Assembly: GCA_035236585.1 (NCBI GenBank)
Contig: CP141136.1
Location: 27,319,426-27,383,425 of the forward strand
Direction: 5' to 3'
From: Warburgia ugandensis
Taxonomy: Eukaryota > Streptophyta > Magnoliopsida > Canellales > Canellaceae
DNA length: 64,000 nt
The notes beneath the pieces are model-generated. The model had not been told where the DNA came from, did not search any database, and saw only the letters and a program-made list of their open reading frames with translations. A program made the translations under genes and the position numbers. Below are positions 50,601 to 60,950 of this stretch, piece after piece (positions within the stretch are counted from its first letter, which is position 1; each line of letters opens with the position of its first letter).

Positions 50601-53600
50601 GTGGATATGAACTTTGGATCTTAAAGGAGTAAAAGCCTAAATGTAATTAACACCCTTGATCTAAAGGAAAAGATCTAAGATCTAATTGTTGAATCATAAG
50701 TAAAAGTTTCTAATAATCTTAATCTAATTAGTTTAATTGTCTTTTATTTGATAATAGAATTATAAATGTAATTTATGTTATAAACTAAGAAGCATGATAG
50801 TGTAATTCTTACATTTTAGCATGTTATACTCTAAATGTTATTAGCTTGTTATTTGGTTGGTAGATTTAATTATCTTAGGGCTATGTTAGTTTAAATTTGA
50901 GATTTTAGCATGATTCCATTAGATTAGTAGTAAGATTTAATGTATTTCAAAACTTAAGATTATGCTAGTTTAAGTATAGTTTTATTCAATTAGGTTAAGT
51001 TACAGTCATAGGAAACATGTTAGTATAAATGGTTGTTAAACCTATATTAGATTTATGATTTGAAGTTTATGATTTAATTGTTGTCAAAATTTATTGGTAG
51101 ATTCAATTGTTAAGTAGTTGTTAAAATATAAAAGGGCAGCCCCGGTGCACGAAGCTCTCGCCTATGTAAAGTCCAGGGAAGGGGCGGACCACAAGGGCCT
51201 ATAGTAGGCAGCCTTACCTTGCATTTTGCAAGAGGCTGATTCCACACCTTGAACCCGTGACCTCAAGGTCACATGACGACAACTTTTACCATTGCGCCAA
51301 GGCTCCCCTTCCTAGTTGTTAAAATATAATAAGCATAAATCAACAAAAATGTAAACTAATGGAATATAGAGATTCATGGACAATTAAGATGAGTGAATGC
51401 CTTTGACTTAATATTAGTAAGGGATATAGTTAGTAAGATAATATAAGGATTATCAAATCCTTGGCCCAAACTAGGAGAATAATAAACCCCATAAATGACA
51501 TTTTAAATGTTCATGGATTTAATTAAAATCAATTAGAAAGGGTACTTAGGATTAAAATGCTCATAGGAACCTTATGAAAGGTTAAGCTAAAGTCACTCTA
51601 GTGAATGCTGAACATAGTGGTTAAGGGGGTTCTTTAATAGAGCTTCGCTCTTCCCCTACCTTCCGTTAACGTTTGTGAGGTCTAAATGCCTCCTTACATA
51701 AGGATTGAAGTAACCACTTTGTATTCAACCATTCAGCTAGTAAGCCTTAGTCAATTGGAAATATGAGGAGCTGTTTAAACTTAGGACGGAATAAGCTATC
51801 TTCAACCAGTAAAACATTAACTAGTTGAATAATAATAATAATAAGAGCATAAAGTGTTAGTAAATTATCTAATCCTAATAAAAATTGTAAGTAAGATAAA
51901 GATGATCAAACAAGATCCATAGGATCTTGAATGGTTAAGAACAATAAGAATCCTAATGTCATATTTTATTATATATCTATGTATATGTATTGTAGACAAA
52001 TGTAGATAGAGAATCCAAACCCTGGATCAAATATGATTCAAGGAAGAGAACCAAGATCATCCTCCTTAAGGATGATCAAACAACTAAACTTAGATCAAAG
52101 AAGAACTAGATGATAGAAGATCTAAGCCCTTGAACTTTATCAACAAGTGTAAACTGTTGATCAAAGGATCTATGAAAGATCAAGATCAAAGAAAAGGAAT
52201 ACACAAAAACTTAGAATAGAAAATACTTAGATCTAATAAATTAGAAGATCATTATAACCATCAAATCTATTGACCAACAGGATAGACACTATTTGAGGAA
52301 GATAGATCATGATAGGACAAAAGATCTAGACCTTTTATATCAAAGGACAAGATTAAAAAAAAAAAAGAATATAGATAGGATAAAAAAATAGGATTATTCA
52401 GATTGTATAAATATTGACAGTATGTATAGATTTACATATTACATACATCAATTAGGATCATGGAAGATCTGAAGAGATGGATCACTACTTGAAGGTAGGA
52501 AGATTTTGTGAATGCATCTACATGAGATATACATATTGAATACATGATCTTATGTCAAGAAATGTTGACAAGTGTAATGTAAATACTTGTATTAAATCAC
52601 TTGAAAATCTTTATGATCCAACCAAAACAAATGAAATGGTTAGGTTAGAATTGAGAAAAAAACTCTAATTGAATAGGGAACTAGAAGATATTCCAGCCCT
52701 AAGTAAACAGACAGATTGTTTGATACATATGAGAATTACTTTACATACAAGCATGGAGGCTTGTGATTTTGTTTTAAACAGGCGTATGCCTAGAGATGCT
52801 ATGCTAGGAGAGTTAGTAGGGTTTAGCCACCTGCTCTCTGAAACTTGTTATGATATGGATACCAAGCCTAAAGTGAGGCTAAAAGTCGGGTGGGGCAATT
52901 ATGGGAAGGCCGCCATTGTGACAATCATGGTCCCTCCCATAGGGACATGAATATTGTGATTTCCACCAAGGATGGTATAGGTGGATTATTGGGCAATTAT
53001 CCGGGCGTGCTGGTACGGATTCTGACTGCATGCATAATAGTGCTTTGAGTATTTTTGCATTATGATGCATGGCATAGTGAAATGCCTAATGATATGGCAT
53101 GATGATATACCGGGTAATCGTGGATTACCAATACTGCCCAAATGAGGGAGTATTTCCAACAGAGTCTAGATGATTTATCAACTCAGTATAAGCTAGGTAT
53201 GATTATGTTTGAGATATTAACTATTTTTCACGGTTTTGACCTTATCTATACAAAGTATGCAATATGTATGTGTAAGGCTGTACATATATGACAAAGTAAA
53301 GGGACCATGATTGCCACCTACTCTCTGAAACTTGTTATGATATGGATATCAAGCCTAAAGAGAGGCTAAAAGTTGGGTGGGGCAATTATGGGAAGGCCGC
53401 CACTGTGACAATCATGGTCCCTCCCATAGGGACATGAATATTGTGATTTCCACCAAGGATGGTATAGGTGGATTATTGGGCAATTATCTGGGCGCGCTGG
53501 TATGGATTCTGACTGCATGCATAGTAATGCTTTGAGTATTTTTGCATTATGATGCATGGCATAGTGAAATGCCTTATGATATGGCATGATGAGATGCCGG

Positions 53601-56600
53601 GTAATCGTGGATTACCAATACTGCCCAAATGAGGGAGTATTTCCAACAGAGTCTAGATGATTTATCAACTCAGTATAAGCTAGGTATGATTATGTTCGAG
53701 ATATTAACTATTTTTCTCGATTTTGACCTTATCTATACAAAGTATACAATATGTATGTGTAAGGCTGTACATATATGACAAAGTAAAGAGATTAATCCAT
53801 GAGTATAAATAATGGGATTATGAAGTATTAGGATTATACTGTCAAATTATTATGCTTCTTGAATCCCCTACCAAACATAGCTTGCTGAGATATTGTAAAT
53901 ATTTCAATGTTTACAATATCTCAAATACAGAGAAGGAGAATTAGGAGCTCGAGACTTAAGAAGACTTGGAAGAATAATCAATTAGAGTATATCCCTTGAA
54001 GACATGTATTTTATTTGAGAGCATTGTATTGTTTGAAAATTTTTATTGTATGGTGAGCTTTGAAATTTAGATTATGTAATTTGGACAAGTATTGTACTGA
54101 TACCCGGGCTGTACTGTGAACCACTGGATGGATTTTGAAATTTAATAAAAGTATATTCCTTCAATGGAGTTTTATCTTATACAAAAATTCTACTTATGTT
54201 ATTTATGAAGTGATAACTTGGGTTTTTCAAAACAAGTTTTAAAGAAAATAATTTCTACTGCTTTGTTTTGCTAAAAATATTTACTACTAAGGGCCCTTCC
54301 TTTCAAAAATGTATTACAAAATGTGTTACAAAAACCTGGATCGTCGTAGTTACAGAAACAAGTATGAATTTAGATATTATGCATAGCACAGTTCTAAGCA
54401 CCATTTAAGCAATCAGAATCTAAACAAATAACAGATTGAAGAAAGTCTGTAACTGAACAATCTCCTAATGGAAAGATTAGTCTGAGAGTTAATGAGGGAG
54501 GTAACAACATTTGACGGTTTAATTCAAACCTCACAACAATCTAAGAGCAGGATTCTAGTAGCTAGTTGTGTTACTACTTTCTACCTAGGACAGACATGCT
54601 AAGTTCTATAGAATAGTTAAATAAAGAAACTTCTTAGATAGGAAATTTAGGAAATGATTTCCAATCAAGCAATCATATTGGAACTAAAATCTGGCCTTAC
54701 CAGGAACATGAGATAAATTTTTTGCTAAAGATAACACCGCTGATGAAGGTTACTTCTTCTTAACTCATTATTAAATAAGGGAGGTAAAATATCAAAATTT
54801 TCCAATTAACACACCTTGGATTGACATGCAAACAGATATTGCCGGAACTCAAACTCTCTAAACGAATCATCCTGAACAATCTGTGATAATGGCTTGTAGT
54901 TAGGCTTTAGCAGTGCTGCCTGATCATCACCGTGGTCCAATCCTCCAAAATCCCTCTGTTTCATACCTTGGGTGTTTACTGCATTTACACAGAATAGTTA
55001 ATGACAACCATGACACTTTAACAGATAAAAGAAATGCCAAGGAGATATCCCTGAGAAAGTAAATATGTAGGTTAAGCTACTATGCTTTCCAACTTAAACT
55101 GACTTGATAAATATGCATATAATAAATCAGAAACATATGCAACAAATTCATGTTTACAGTATTCCACAATAATTGCATCTGCTGTTCAATAATCAAATAT
55201 GAGAATGACGGTGTTTGCTAAAAAATGACCAATTAAAAAAAAATTCATGCAAGTTGTATATAACTCTAACCATAAGGTGCCATATTCTGGGAATGTAACA
55301 ACAGATGGAAGAATCTCTCACAATCTTCAATGCAGTAGTGCGGCAATATTTTCATTTGGTATGGCTAGTAGCATGTAGATTACTTTCAGAAGTGCATAGA
55401 ATATGGTGTTGGCGTCGTTACTTTGACGCCCATAATCATATCATAACAACATAATATATTCAATTACTAATTAAATAAATCACAACCGCATGCACTTGTG
55501 AGTAAACCATCCAAGCAATGAGCTTCGAAGATTTGCAGAAACAAATTCAGAATAAACATTGCAGCTGAAGCACAAGATGAAGTTGAACTGCGATAATAAT
55601 GTTTTCAAACATTTAGCCTATGTGTTTCTCTCCTAAATCCAGAAGATTCATAAGCTAACTAGCTCAACATGATCACTGCATTGAATGGGAAGGAAGAACT
55701 CTCCAAATCAATTGGTGAGGATTGTTGGTAGCAAGGTAATTACTTTTCCAGAATGGTTTCTTCCTACAAAGTACTCATTCTTGCCTTCCTGAATGTCCAC
55801 AACAGGAGGGATTATGTTGAGGGTTGCAACTTACAAGAAGGACATTTCCGTAACCCCTTTCTTTTTATAAGACGTACATTGGTGGACGAGAGCTATTACT
55901 GGCTGAAGCCTCAGGGTGTCATCTAGATTGTGGGTGGCATATAAACTTGACATGATAAAGGACATCCTGTACAGACGCTATATCAAGGGTACCTCATATG
56001 CAGTATACATAGCACGCTATACCAGCTCATAAAATCAGTCCATAAGAAAAGCCTAATTGAGATTGTAAATAATGACCCCCAAGTGTTAGCATACTCACCT
56101 AAGGGAGGTGAAAATAGTGACAGGGAAGGCCGGAAAAAATGGCAGAGATGGACATCAGGTTGCGCTTCAGTCTATTGGGTTTTATGAGCTCGTTATCTTA
56201 ATCATAGTGTGTGTCAGTATACACAGATGCATGTGCACACACTCAAATACATAAAAGAGGTGCACACACCACAATAAACATACATAAATAAGTTACCACT
56301 CTACAATTTGAACTGCACCAGCCAGTTGAATACTTGGAATAAAAGATTTTGATCAACTACAGGAAAAAGACATATAATCTTTCCAGTGCCAAACAAGATT
56401 AAGAATCCACATTGATACCTGTTTCCAGATAGCAGAGTTCTAGTTCATCATATTCCCGTAATGCATCTTCATTAAGATTAGCCATTTCAAACATAAAAGC
56501 TAAGCTCTCCTGCAGACAAATGAAGAAGAAATTAAAACAGTGATAAAATCTCAAAATTAAATACTTCACAAATTAAATATCATGATCTTTTCTTTTCTTT

Positions 56601-57385
56601 TCCACTTGCTGATAACATGATATATGAATATAGGAGAGACAACCTTCAAAATGAAAAAGTTACAAAAGCTCCAAACTGGCATGAAACGCTGTTCACTAAG
56701 CTTGTGAATCTCATCCTCATAGAACTGAGTACGTCTATCCAATGTATTCCTTATGGATTCCACAATCTTGGATTCCAAGTCTTCCCAAAAATTCGTATCA
56801 GGTCCATGTAAATCTAATTTGCAGCACCTGAGTGAAATGCCAAAAGATCAGGTAGAGAATATCAATCATGTCTCTAGACACAAAGAATAAATTACTCCGG
56901 AAGTGACAAGTTTAGATGGGTTCTATATTTCCATTAATACGACAATAAATAATCTTCAAAGAATTTTAGAGGGGAAAAAAAAAAGCTAAGCAAGCATAAA
57001 AGTTGGAACTAACAACAGTTTAGACACAAGTATAATTTTGAAAAGATGCATAAGAATACTATGCATCTCAAGATTTTAGAGAGATATAGAAGTCTTCAAC
57101 TTACAGCAGCATGTCTGAATGTAAATAAAACAGAAATTTGGGACTTTGAAAATAATAAAATTTATCTCAAGAAAAACCATATAAAGATTTCAGGCATGCA
57201 TACCTTTCTCTCTTTTTTGAACTAAAATCAACTTCAAGTTTCGTGTATATCCTTTTTGCTAACTTGGTGGCCTGGTCGTTGCTAGGATAAGCTCGTGACA
57301 CAAATACAATGAACCATTCCCGTTCATCATTTTGAACAATTAACTTCAATCGTGGTTTGAGAATGGTCTTGAACTCATCAAGGTC
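35645..57385 (-). CDS. TRS130: TRAPPII tethering complex subunit TRS130 (CLUB/TRAPPC10 homologue), 5' exons outside window
   Basis: Nineteen minus-strand exons: 57385-57204, 56827-56644, 56509-56419, 54978-54815, 48272-48183, 48055-47894, 47536-47475, 47250-47160, 41453-41291, 41158-40941, 40396-39851, 39727-39515, 39089-38696, 38599-38509, 38407-38323, 37821-37632, 37244-36943, 35986-35896, 35820-35645. The phases give 1,164 codons plus TGA. The 41291/41158 junction has near alternatives. TRS130 is part of the TRAPPII complex, a tether and Rab exchange factor at the trans-Golgi/early endosome, needed for cytokinesis in Arabidopsis. Identity rests on long matches, e.g. [62 protein letters not shown] and [15 protein letters not shown]. 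The first ~95-100 residues are not between 57386 and 64000, which is retrotransposon, so they lie beyond the right edge. One intron (after 47160) starts GCAAGT. The coding sequence appears intact. Confidence 0.96.
39289..39471 (-). mobile_element. Au-type SINE with 20-bp target-site duplication
   Basis: The minus strand starts GGGGAGCGTTGGC. Marker blocks follow in order: GAGGTCACGGGTTTGAGG (pol III B box), GGAAACAGCCTCTTGCAA, and the end GGGCTGCCC then a short T run. The flanks are both TACATATATAAATACAATAA (39269-39288 and 39472-39491). It lies in a TRS130 intron in the sense orientation. The A box has decayed somewhat. Confidence 0.95.
42645..45891 (-). mobile_element. Near full-length RTE-type LINE (copy 2) with target-site duplication
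   Basis: It is 3.25 kb, the usual length of RTE elements, flanked by TAAACAATGCATCA at 42631-42644 and 45892-45905. The 3' end is GATGATGAT-type repeat. On the minus strand, 5' to 3': an endonuclease start ([10 protein letters not shown], ~45520), an endonuclease end ([24 protein letters not shown], ~44900-44800), RT pieces ([33 protein letters not shown], [10 protein letters not shown] at ~43430) and the C-terminus ([26 protein letters not shown]). It has many frameshifts and stops. It lies in the 5.7-kb TRS130 intron 41454-47159, sense to the gene. It shares its 3' part with copy 1 at 6757. Confidence 0.95.
46357..46542 (-). mobile_element. Au-type SINE with 16-bp target-site duplication
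   Basis: The minus strand reads GGGGAGCCTGGGCGCAACGG at the head, with B box GTCACGGGTTCAAGG, then AACAGCCTCTTGCAAAATG and GGTCCGCCCCTTCCCC, ending in a short T-rich tail. The flanks repeat AAATTTATTCCTTCAG (46341-46356 and 46543-46558). It lies in the same TRS130 intron as the RTE element. Confidence 0.95.
47580..47798. repeat. ~83-bp segment duplicated 136 bp apart
   Basis: GAAACCAATGAACTTTGCCA, then GGGACTCTTCTAGAAT and AAGTATATGGGTCCATGAGA occur at about 47584 and 47720 with almost no change. It lies in the TRS130 intron between exons 47894 and 47536, 40 bp upstream of the latter's acceptor. Confidence 0.93.
49306..49320 (+). promoter_or_regulatory. TATA-type core promoter in the LTR-like block
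   Basis: CTATAAATACACCCC is followed about 100-150 bp later by a CT-rich leader (TCTCTCTTCTTTCACTTTCT). The arrangement fits the U3/R boundary of a plant LTR. Activity is unknown. Confidence 0.4.
51131..51312 (-). mobile_element. Au-type SINE with 16-bp target-site duplication
   Basis: The minus-strand head GGGGAGCCTTGGCGCAATGG (A box) is followed by GACCTTGAGGTCACGGGTTC (B box), CTCTTGCAAAATGCAAGG and an end GGGGCTGCCC with a short T run. The flanks are TAGTTGTTAAAATATA (51115-51130 and 51313-51328). It is inserted in the LTR-like block, so it is younger than that block. Confidence 0.96.
52826..53788. repeat. Tandem duplication, 487-bp period
   Basis: GCCACCTGCTCTCTGAAAC at 52826 and its near copy at 53313 begin two very similar segments, both ending AAGGCTGTACATATATGACA. 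Few substitutions separate them, so the duplication is recent relative to the surrounding element. Parallel short antisense ORFs in both copies only reflect the duplication. Confidence 0.95.
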
Positions 57386-57561
57386 CTGAACAGAAAAGAA
57401 AACACACACATTGAACATAACATGAGCATATAAGAGGAACCCAGCAACTGAGAAACCAGAATATTTGTTAATTATGTCCTTGTATCAATTTACCGTCCAT
57501 CCAATACATGAAAGAAATAAACAAGGCAGCAAATCACACCATCCTTTGAGCAAAGGCCTTC

Positions 57562-58231
57562 TGATGGGGACCATCATCCCATGTTTTATTTTATTTTATG
57601 TTATAATTTAGTTTTACTTTGAATATTACCAACAAGGGAATTAGATTTCTTGGTGTGTTGTGACTTATGTAGGGGCAATTTTGTCTTTCCCCTAGATTAG
57701 GGTTGGCTGTCTCCTACTTAAGATCTTTTTCTCTTTTGTCTAAGGAGTTTTTTGAGGAATAATGAATGAAGATTTCGTTAGACTTGGTGGATTCCTTGTT
57801 CAAGCTTCCTTCGGGTGAGCGTGAACTCATGTTCAGTACGAGGCCTTCATCCTGTTTCGTAAGTCAGTATTTTTTCTACTTTACCTTTTATCGAAAAATT
57901 TCTGTGCTGGTGTGGTTCCATGATCTGCGTTGGTAACAATTTATAATTGTTATTTTGCATTAAATTCCTAAAACCCTAAATCTGAAGCTTAATCAGGGCA
58001 TTCATCAACCAAAGGGACAATCCGGATTAAAACTTCAATCTTACCTTAATCAATAGAGATTTAGGATGATCTGCAAATCTCGTAATTCGTTGTAGCCATT
58101 CATGCTTATTAAGGCTATTTTCTACATGTTAAAATGCTAGTGGTAGTTTAATTTATGTTTTTCTTATTTAAATTAACTCTAATCTAATCACAGCATATAA
58201 ATTAGGCCATTTTGCATGCTGTCCTATATCA
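57562..58231 (+). repeat. 5' LTR of the chromovirus
   Basis: It starts TGATGGGGACCATCATCCC and ends ...CCTATATCA, followed 4 bp later by the primer-binding site. The matching 3' LTR is not in the window, so the start is inferred from the TG and the element layout. Confidence 0.65.
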
Positions 58232-58235
58232 AATT

Positions 58236-58248
58236 TGGTATCAAAGCC
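58236..58248 (+). promoter_or_regulatory. Primer-binding site, initiator tRNA-Met type
   Basis: TGGTATCAAAGCC differs by one base from the usual TGGTATCAGAGCC of plant retrotransposons primed by initiator tRNA-Met. Confidence 0.85.
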
Positions 58249-58259
58249 AGCTTGCTTAG

Positions 58260-59240
58260 GATCTGCATTAGTTTTCATTCATTCAAAACTCAACAGAATC
58301 TTTCAAAAAATTCAGGCACAGTTGGCTAAGTTGAATGATCATGCAATCAGCCAGCATTGTAAAATGACAACGCATTTAGATGATCAGGGTTCCAACATAG
58401 AGGCCTTAAAGTTGCGACCCAAATCTCTCATAGGTAACACACATGCTAGACTGGTAATGTAGGAGCTAGGTAATCACAGAGAAGGTGGTAATCACCATCA
58501 TCGCGATTATGAACCACATGTTGCTAGAAATTGGTCCTGGAATTTGTCAATGTTTAGGCCCCTACCTATGATGGTGAACTAAATCCACATCGATTTCTTG
58601 ACTGGCTTTTAGACATAAATCATTACTTTGTCTAGTATAAAATGTCTAAAGAGCAGCGGCTCCAATTTGCCAAGATTAAACTAATTGATGAAGCAAGGCT
58701 CTATTGGACCAATTTGGAGCATCAATAAGCTAAAGCCATGCATCCACCCATTTCCACTTGATAGAACATGGAGGAAAGGCTGACAAAGAAATTTGTCCCC
58801 TCGTCCTACCATTCTAGGTTACTAGATCAATGGCAGAACCTTCGTTAGGGAAGTCTGTCTGTCACTAAATACATTGCTCAATTTGGTGAGTTTATGATGA
58901 GGTGCAATATAACGGAGGATCCCTCTATGACCTTGTCTAGGTTTAAGATAGGCCTTCGCCCTAAGCTCTAGAAAGAACTCATTCCTCATTATATAAATTC
59001 CTTGGATCACGCCTACTAGATGGTGCAAAAATTAGAGCATCTCAAACCGCAACCCACTAGGCACTATGAATCCAGGGCTAAATCCACATTTAGGAGTCAA
59101 CAACCTAAAACACAAGCGACTGCTACATCCAATGTCAATAAAGGAAAGGTTATGTTAGGAGAGAATTCAAGGGTAAACAACAATACTAGGTGTTACTGAT
59201 GTCAAGAGTTTGGATATGTTGCTGCATAATGCCCTTCCCT
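58260..59240 (+). pseudogene. Chromovirus gag (capsid and zinc knuckle), broken
   Basis: Pieces include a capsid part (LLDQWQNLR then SLSVTKYIAQFGEFMMRCN, ~58810-58900; FKIGLRPKL, ~58940) and a nucleocapsid knuckle near 59191-59235. In the knuckle the four metal positions read C-x2-C-x4-Y-x4-C, with Tyr in place of His and stops at two inner codons. Not functional. Confidence 0.75.
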
Positions 59241-59479
59241 ATTCATAGACAGCAAGGATGTCGACAATGAGCGTGAAGGATGGCCAAGGGAGGTTTATGA
59301 GCCCGTTGGTGAGGCCAACGATGAGGAAGAGGCCCATGAGGCAAATAGTCAAAGCGTTGCCATAGTGGGAACTCGTAAGCCCCGTGGAGAGAGTGATACC
59401 CTATGTGTGACAATAGCCAGGTGTAATCTCAAGCACCCAAAAGATAGTGATAATTAGTGTCGGACGAACATTTTTCATA

Positions 59480-60950
59480 CGTATGTCAAGAGTGACCAAA
59501 AAAATTCCCACTTAGGGCTTACGCCCCGTATCCACCCTAAACGTTGCATAGTTGAGTGGGTCGATGCTTCTTCGTCACTCCCTATGACTCAAAGGTATTG
59601 GTTTCCATTAAATTTCTATCATATAAGGACACCTTGTGGTGCGATGTGATACCCATGAATAATGAATGTTACATTATTTTAGGCAGGCCATGGTTTTATG
59701 ATATGGACGTTAATATTTATGATCGGTCTAATTCGTGTTCTTTTCTACATAACTACAAGAGGATCCGGGTCAATCTTCTACCACCCAAAGCAACACCAGA
59801 GCAAAAAGAAAGCAACAATATGGATGGCAAAGCGAAAGCTAAATGTCTCTACATTGTAAGTGCTCGTATTTGCTAGGGACATTAGATATGAGCATTTCTT
59901 TACACCCTACTGGCGAAGGAGATCCCATTGCTATCGGCTCCTAAGTACCCTAGCGTGATAGCACTCGTTCTACATGAGTATTAAGACATTTTTCTTGACG
60001 ATTTACCAAACGAGCTACCTCCCATGAGGGATATTCAGCATCATATCAATCTAATCTCCGAATCTAGTCATTCGAACCTTCCCCACTATAGAATGAATCC
60101 CATTGAGCATGCTAAGTTGAAGAAACAGGTAGACGAATTATTAAGGAAAGGTTTCATTTGAAAAAGCTTGAGCCCTTGTGCTATACACGCATTGCTCACA
60201 CCCAAGAAAGATACTTCATGGAGGATGTGCGTGGACAGTCGAGCTATTAGTAAAATAACGGTCCAGTATTGGTTTCCCACACTGAGACTCAACGATATGA
60301 TGGACATGATGGTAGGTGCCATAATCTTTTCAAAGATTGACCTTAAGAATAGCTATCACCAGGCCCGTATTCGCCTACGGAATTAGTGAAAGACTGCCTT
60401 TAAGACAAAAGACGGTATATGAGTGGATGGTCATGCCTTTTGGGCTTTCAGATGCCCTAGTATATTCATGAGGATCATGACACACATACTGAGGCCATTT
60501 ATTGGCAAGTTCCTGGTCATGTGCTTCTACAACATCTTGAACTATAGTCAAACCCAAGAATAGCACCTCATCCACTTGAGGCAGATATGTGAGAGGCTAC
60601 AGACAGACAAGCTATAATCAAATCTTAAGAAATGTTCAGTTACTTCCCAACAGATTATCTTCTTAGGATTTGTGGTTTTGTCTTAGGACATCCTGTGGAC
60701 CTAAAGAAGGTGACATCCATCATAGAGTGGAGTGAGCCACAAAATATTCACGAGGTTTGCAGTTTCCATGGGTTAGCAACCTTCTATCCTCGCTTCATCC
60801 GTGGGTTCAATTCCATTATGGCTCTCATTGCTAACTGCATGAAGAATGGCAAAGTTTAAATGGACAAAAGCTACCCAAAGCATTCAAAGAAATCAAATAG
60901 CAAATGACTGAAGCTCTAGTGATGCACCTACCAAACTTCTCCAAGGTTTC
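59480..60950 (+). pseudogene. Chromovirus protease and reverse transcriptase, broken
   Basis: The protease C-terminal part reads CDVIPMNNECYIILGRPW (~59640). RT blocks include [35 protein letters not shown] and EWMVMPFGLSDA (~60420-60450), with the thumb end [15 protein letters not shown] (~60765-60810). The catalytic YxDD box region (~60515-60530) is damaged; the sequence there reads as Tyr-Asn rather than Tyr-Asp-Asp. There are several stops and frameshifts. Confidence 0.8.

Larger units (their letters stand above)
48739..54322 (+). mobile_element. LTR-like block, possible solo long LTR or non-coding retroelement
   Basis: This 5.6-kb block fills the TRS130 intron 48273-54814. It begins TGTAATAACCCC, a common plant LTR start, and near the right end has ATTACA (54313-54318), the complement of TGTAAT. 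GTGTTAC stands on both sides (48732-48738 and 54323-54329). A TATA-type promoter lies at 49306-49320, followed by a CT-rich leader. No gag or pol protein was recognised. A 487-bp direct duplication and an Au SINE lie within. The exact right end is unclear, since ATTACA and the direct repeat do not give the same boundary. Confidence 0.45.

Noticed and set aside
52879..53587. Two similar antisense ORFs taken as a conserved small protein
   Set aside because: They are the two copies of a recent 487-bp duplication, so their similarity says nothing about selection on a protein.
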